Shown here piece by piece: positions 4,952 to 7,447 of a DNA stretch of 7,447 bases (the first letter of the stretch is position 1; every line of letters starts with the position of its first letter). The translations under genes and the position numbers were made by a program. The notes below the pieces were generated by a model. The model searched no databases. It was given only the letters and a program-made list of their open reading frames with translations, and had not been told where the DNA came from. The stretch is from positions 1-7,447 of the forward strand of contig CANDYP010000071.1 of NCBI GenBank assembly GCA_947425005.1. The letters run 5' to 3'. The DNA is from Rickettsiales bacterium (GTDB lineage: Bacteria > Pseudomonadota > Alphaproteobacteria > Rickettsiales > UBA1997).

Positions 4952-5849
4952 AACGGATGTAATTCGGGACTAGTTCTTCGACTGATTTTGGATGGATTGC
5001 GAAATCAGTTTTGAAGCTATTTTCACTCAAAACATTGTCGATTTTTAGCATTTCGACTTGGTCACTAGTCAGAATTTTTTTTGTAAAAATTTCCAAGAAA
5101 GAGGCTAAAAACTTTGCCACTCCAAAGGGCAAATTGATGAATTTAATTTCGATGTTGCAGTAGCTTCCAACCAACTCCAGCAAGCTTTTGAAGGTGTAAA
5201 TTTTTTCGCCGCCGATTTCGTAAATTTTGCTTCTAACTTTTTTATTGTCGTAAGATTTGCAAATGATTTCGCTGACATCCTCAACGTAAATTGGCTGAAA
5301 TTTTGTGGCACCGTCATTGATTAAAGGCAGGATTTTAAACGGCCTAATCATGCGGGCGAATTTGTTGAAGAAGTTGTCATTTTCGCCAAAAATAATTGAA
5401 GGACGCAAAATTACGGCGTCAGGAAAATTTTGCAGAACTGCTCTTTCTGCTAAAAATTTACTGTTCAAATAGCTTGATTCTGAAGGCTTGTCGGCGCCTA
5501 AGGCTGAAACGTAAACCAGATTTTTTACGCCAAGTTCTTGACATTCTTGGGAAATTTTTTGCGAAAGTTCGGTGTGAAATTTTACAAAATCTCCCTTTTT
5601 TTCTTCAGCCAAAATTCCCACCAAATCTACCACCAAATCCGCTTGCGACAAAATCAAACCCAGCTTCTCAAAACTTTTGTAATCCCACTGAATTAGAGTT
5701 AAAAAATCTGGTGCAGCGCAGGTTTTTAAAAAGGCAGATTTCTCTTTGTCTCGCGTAATTACTCTGACGCGAAAACCTTGTTTGAGTAATTTTTGTATTA
5801 AGCTTGAGCCCAAGAAACCAGAGCCACCAAAGACCACTGCTATTTTCAT
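4950..5849 (-). CDS. NDUFA9-like NAD(P)-binding protein (atypical SDR, complex I-associated)
   Basis: The protein has 299 residues and an atypical-SDR Rossmann fold. It has GGSGFLG (8-14) at the N-terminus, then VDLVGIL (74-80), YVSALGAD (113-120), SSYLNSK with Y127 and K131, ILRPSIIFGENDNFFNKFA (147-165), FQPIYVEDV (184-192) and DQVEMLKIDNVLS (263-275). The combination RPSIIFG-x-DxFFNxFA and DQVExLKxDNVxS is typical of the NDUFA9 family of mitochondria and alphaproteobacteria, an accessory subunit or relative linked to respiratory complex I. The exact reaction is unknown. It follows degP by 8 bp. Its stop overlaps a duplicated ispE start (TAATG). Confidence 0.85.
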   Translation of the reverse strand: MKIAVVFGGSGFLGSSLIQKLLKQGFRVRVITRDKEKSAFLKTCAAPDFLTLIQWDYKSFEKLGLILSQADLVVDLVGILAEEKKGDFVKFHTELSQKISQECQELGVKNLVYVSALGADKPSESSYLNSKFLAERAVLQNFPDAVILRPSIIFGENDNFFNKFARMIRPFKILPLINDGATKFQPIYVEDVSEIICKSYDNKKVRSKIYEIGGEKIYTFKSLLELVGSYCNIEIKFINLPFGVAKFLASFLEIFTKKILTSDQVEMLKIDNVLSENSFKTDFAIHPKSVEELVPNYIR

Positions 5850-5857
5850 TTTTAAGT

Positions 5858-7375
5858 TTAATTGGTTGATAAAACGGTCCCGTAATTAGCGCCAGACCTT
5901 TTGACAAAAAGGAAAAGTTTTTTGGTCGTTTTTTTGGTGTCGTCGATAATTTTTTGCAAATCGCCAATCGTTTTTAGGGGTACTTGATTGGCCGATAAAA
6001 TCACGTCGCCGACCATTACGCCTTTTTCAGCAGCTTCGGATTTAGGTGCAACGTCAGCAACCAAAAGACCTTCAATATTAGCGGCGATATTTTTTTCTTT
6101 CTTAAATTTTTCGGTGAGCTCAACCAGCCCAAGCCCAAGTATCTGGGCGCTCGGCTTCAATATTTGTCTTTTGCTAACAATTTTATTGTCAGGTTTTTTT
6201 ACCTCCTCATTTTGCATTTTAGCAACTTTTGCTTTCACGACTTTAATCTTGCCGCGTCGCAGTAGAGTAATGCTGACGGTTTTGCCCACCGCAGTTTTGG
6301 CAACAGTTTTGGGCAAAAGTTTCATCTCGGTAATGTCTTGATCGTCAAATTTAGTAATGATGTCAGCTGGTAAAATTCCGGCTTTTTCGGCGGGCCCGTC
6401 TTTGGTTACTTCATTGACAAAAGCGCCTTTAACTTTGTCCATTTTCATTGATTCGGCAATGTCAGGAGTGATGTCTTGAACCGAGACCCCAAGCCAGCCG
6501 CGAGTAACTTCGCCTTGCTCTTTCAGCTGCTTGACAACTGTTTGCGCGGTGGCGGAAGGGGTGGCGAATCCAATGCCAACATTGCCGCCGGAAGGAGAAA
6601 AAATTGCGGTGCTAATTCCAATCACTTCGCCCTTGGAGTTAAAGATTGGGCCGCCGGAATTGCCGCGATTAATTGCGGCGTCGGTTTGAATAAATTCGTC
6701 AGATTGACCGTTGGTGATGTCGCGACTGCGAGCAGAAACGATGCCCACCGACACTGATCCACCAAGGCCGTAAGGGTTGCCGATTACGATTACCCAATCA
6801 CCAATTCGCGCTTTGTTTGAATCGCCGAATTTGACGAATTTTAGCTCTTTGTCGGTGGTGATTTTAATCAGCGCGAGATCAGTTTTTTTGTCGACGCCGA
6901 GCAGTTTGGCTTTATATTTTGAGGAGTCGTTGAGGCTGACCGTGATGTCTTCTGAATCTTCAATCACGTGGCTATTGGTAACGATGTAGCCGTCTTTTGA
7001 AATGATGAATCCGGAGCCGATTGAGGAGACTTTTCTGCGGGAATTGGGTTGACTACGAAATTGTTCTTCGAGTTGATTTTTGAATTCTTCGTAAGGAGGG
7101 TTTTTTGGTAAATCGTTGAGTAGGTTTTGATCAATCGCACCGCCATTGCCAGAGTTGGCATCTTGAGCGGCAGAAATATTTACGACGGCGGGAAGTAATT
7201 CTTCAACAATGTCGGCGAAACCGTTGGCGGCCAGTTGTTTTGGCGAAGCCATTTCCGGTTTTATTGTGGCCTGATCTTTTTTTTGTAAAAATTTAATTTG
7301 TGCGGATGCCTGATTTTCCAGTCCAAAAACTGCTATTAAAAGATAAACGAGAAATGAAATTTTTTTCATGGTCAT
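5858..7375 (-). CDS. degP: Periplasmic serine protease DegP/HtrA (Do family)
   Basis: This is a 505-residue trypsin-like protease and chaperone for envelope protein quality control. A signal peptide (MTMKKISFLVYLLIAVFGLENQASA, predicted cleavage near residue 25) directs export to the periplasm. The catalytic triad is visible: H136 in TNSHVIE, D166 in KTDLALIKI, and S240 in GNSGGPIF. Two PDZ domains follow, at about 293-385 (from RGWLGVSVQ) and 412-500 (from ILGLGLVEL). Length and order are normal for the Do family. The start could be the ATG at 7375 or the one two codons later at 7369; neither has a clear Shine-Dalgarno. It is the first visible gene of the minus-strand run. A half copy of the palindromic repeat lies about 50 bp upstream. 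No stress promoter could be identified. Confidence 0.95.
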   Translation of the reverse strand: MTMKKISFLVYLLIAVFGLENQASAQIKFLQKKDQATIKPEMASPKQLAANGFADIVEELLPAVVNISAAQDANSGNGGAIDQNLLNDLPKNPPYEEFKNQLEEQFRSQPNSRRKVSSIGSGFIISKDGYIVTNSHVIEDSEDITVSLNDSSKYKAKLLGVDKKTDLALIKITTDKELKFVKFGDSNKARIGDWVIVIGNPYGLGGSVSVGIVSARSRDITNGQSDEFIQTDAAINRGNSGGPIFNSKGEVIGISTAIFSPSGGNVGIGFATPSATAQTVVKQLKEQGEVTRGWLGVSVQDITPDIAESMKMDKVKGAFVNEVTKDGPAEKAGILPADIITKFDDQDITEMKLLPKTVAKTAVGKTVSITLLRRGKIKVVKAKVAKMQNEEVKKPDNKIVSKRQILKPSAQILGLGLVELTEKFKKEKNIAANIEGLLVADVAPKSEAAEKGVMVGDVILSANQVPLKTIGDLQKIIDDTKKTTKKLFLFVKRSGANYGTVLSTN

Positions 7376-7422
7376 TGGTAAATTGTGAAATTAACTTTGT
7401 TTTGGTGCTATGAGATTGGGAC

Positions 7423-7447
7423 GAGAAACCCCCCTACCCCCCTTATC
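7423..7447. repeat. Palindromic element copy 3, half copy cut by the right edge
   Basis: The sequence gagaaacccccctacccccc-ttatc matches the right arm of copy 2 except for one base. On the minus strand the bases after the arm (gtttctcgtcccaatctc, 7411-7428) resemble the interiors of copies 1 and 2. The element interior therefore points toward degP, yet no matching second arm is found before the degP start. It is either a half element or a diverged copy. Confidence 0.7.

Noticed and set aside
5988..6757. Plus-strand reading frames opposite degP (5988-6341 and 6476-6757)
   Set aside because: They are antisense to conserved PDZ and protease codons, low in complexity and without family motifs.
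7376..7422. Stress (sigma-E or sigma-32 like) promoter for degP
   Set aside because: No convincing -35/-10 pair could be found by eye in the short leader.
1..7447. CRISPR array, tRNA, rRNA, transposase or prophage genes
   Set aside because: No regularly spaced short repeats, cloverleaf-like segments or matching protein motifs were seen.

Overview
The window looks like a moderately AT-rich alphaproteobacterial chromosome, possibly from a host-associated or Rickettsiales/Holosporales-like lineage. Supporting this are an SdhA-type flavoprotein, an NDUFA9-like complex I-associated dehydrogenase, a DciA/DUF721 protein whose N-terminus (YGLQSL) and C-terminus look alphaproteobacterial, and small palindromic repeats that sit inside or against coding sequences. 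The taxonomic placement is inference from family membership only.

Layout. Plus strand, 1-3265: the C-terminal part of succinate dehydrogenase flavoprotein (sdhA, open at the left edge), a degenerate inositol-monophosphatase-family protein overlapping it by one base, a long inverted repeat, the ribosome-assembly GTPase obgE, and a pteridine-reductase-like SDR whose start overlaps the end of obgE. A convergent intergenic stretch of about 140 bp (3266-3404) full of inverted repeats separates the two strands. Minus strand, 7375 down to 3405: a four-gene run of degP/htrA (periplasmic protease), the NDUFA9-like protein, ispE (isoprenoid precursor kinase) and dciA (helicase-loader family). Spacings are 8 bp, a 154-bp gap that I interpret as an insertion, and a 4-bp overlap. 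No tRNA, rRNA, CRISPR, transposase or phage gene is visible.

The genes are housekeeping genes. What is unusual is the repeats. At least three kinds of small palindromic element touch coding sequences. (1) A family with arms built on aaaccccc...cttRtcaggggg appears in-frame inside sdhA (1-131), directly after the suhB-like stop codon (1318-1431), and as a half copy upstream of degP at the right edge (7423-7447). (2) A 135-bp multi-hairpin insert flanked by perfect 20-bp direct repeats sits exactly at the ispE start codon. The duplication appears to have rebuilt the ispE start while leaving a decoy copy on the preceding gene's stop codon. (3) A 9-bp stem hairpin at the end of ispE encodes part of an extra C-terminal tail and also contains the perfect Shine-Dalgarno sequence of dciA.

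The suhB-like protein has lost several catalytic metal ligands and is probably a pseudoenzyme. Its C-terminus may have been cut off by the adjacent repeat. Both window edges fall inside the same repeat family, which suggests the sequence may be a contig broken at repeats.
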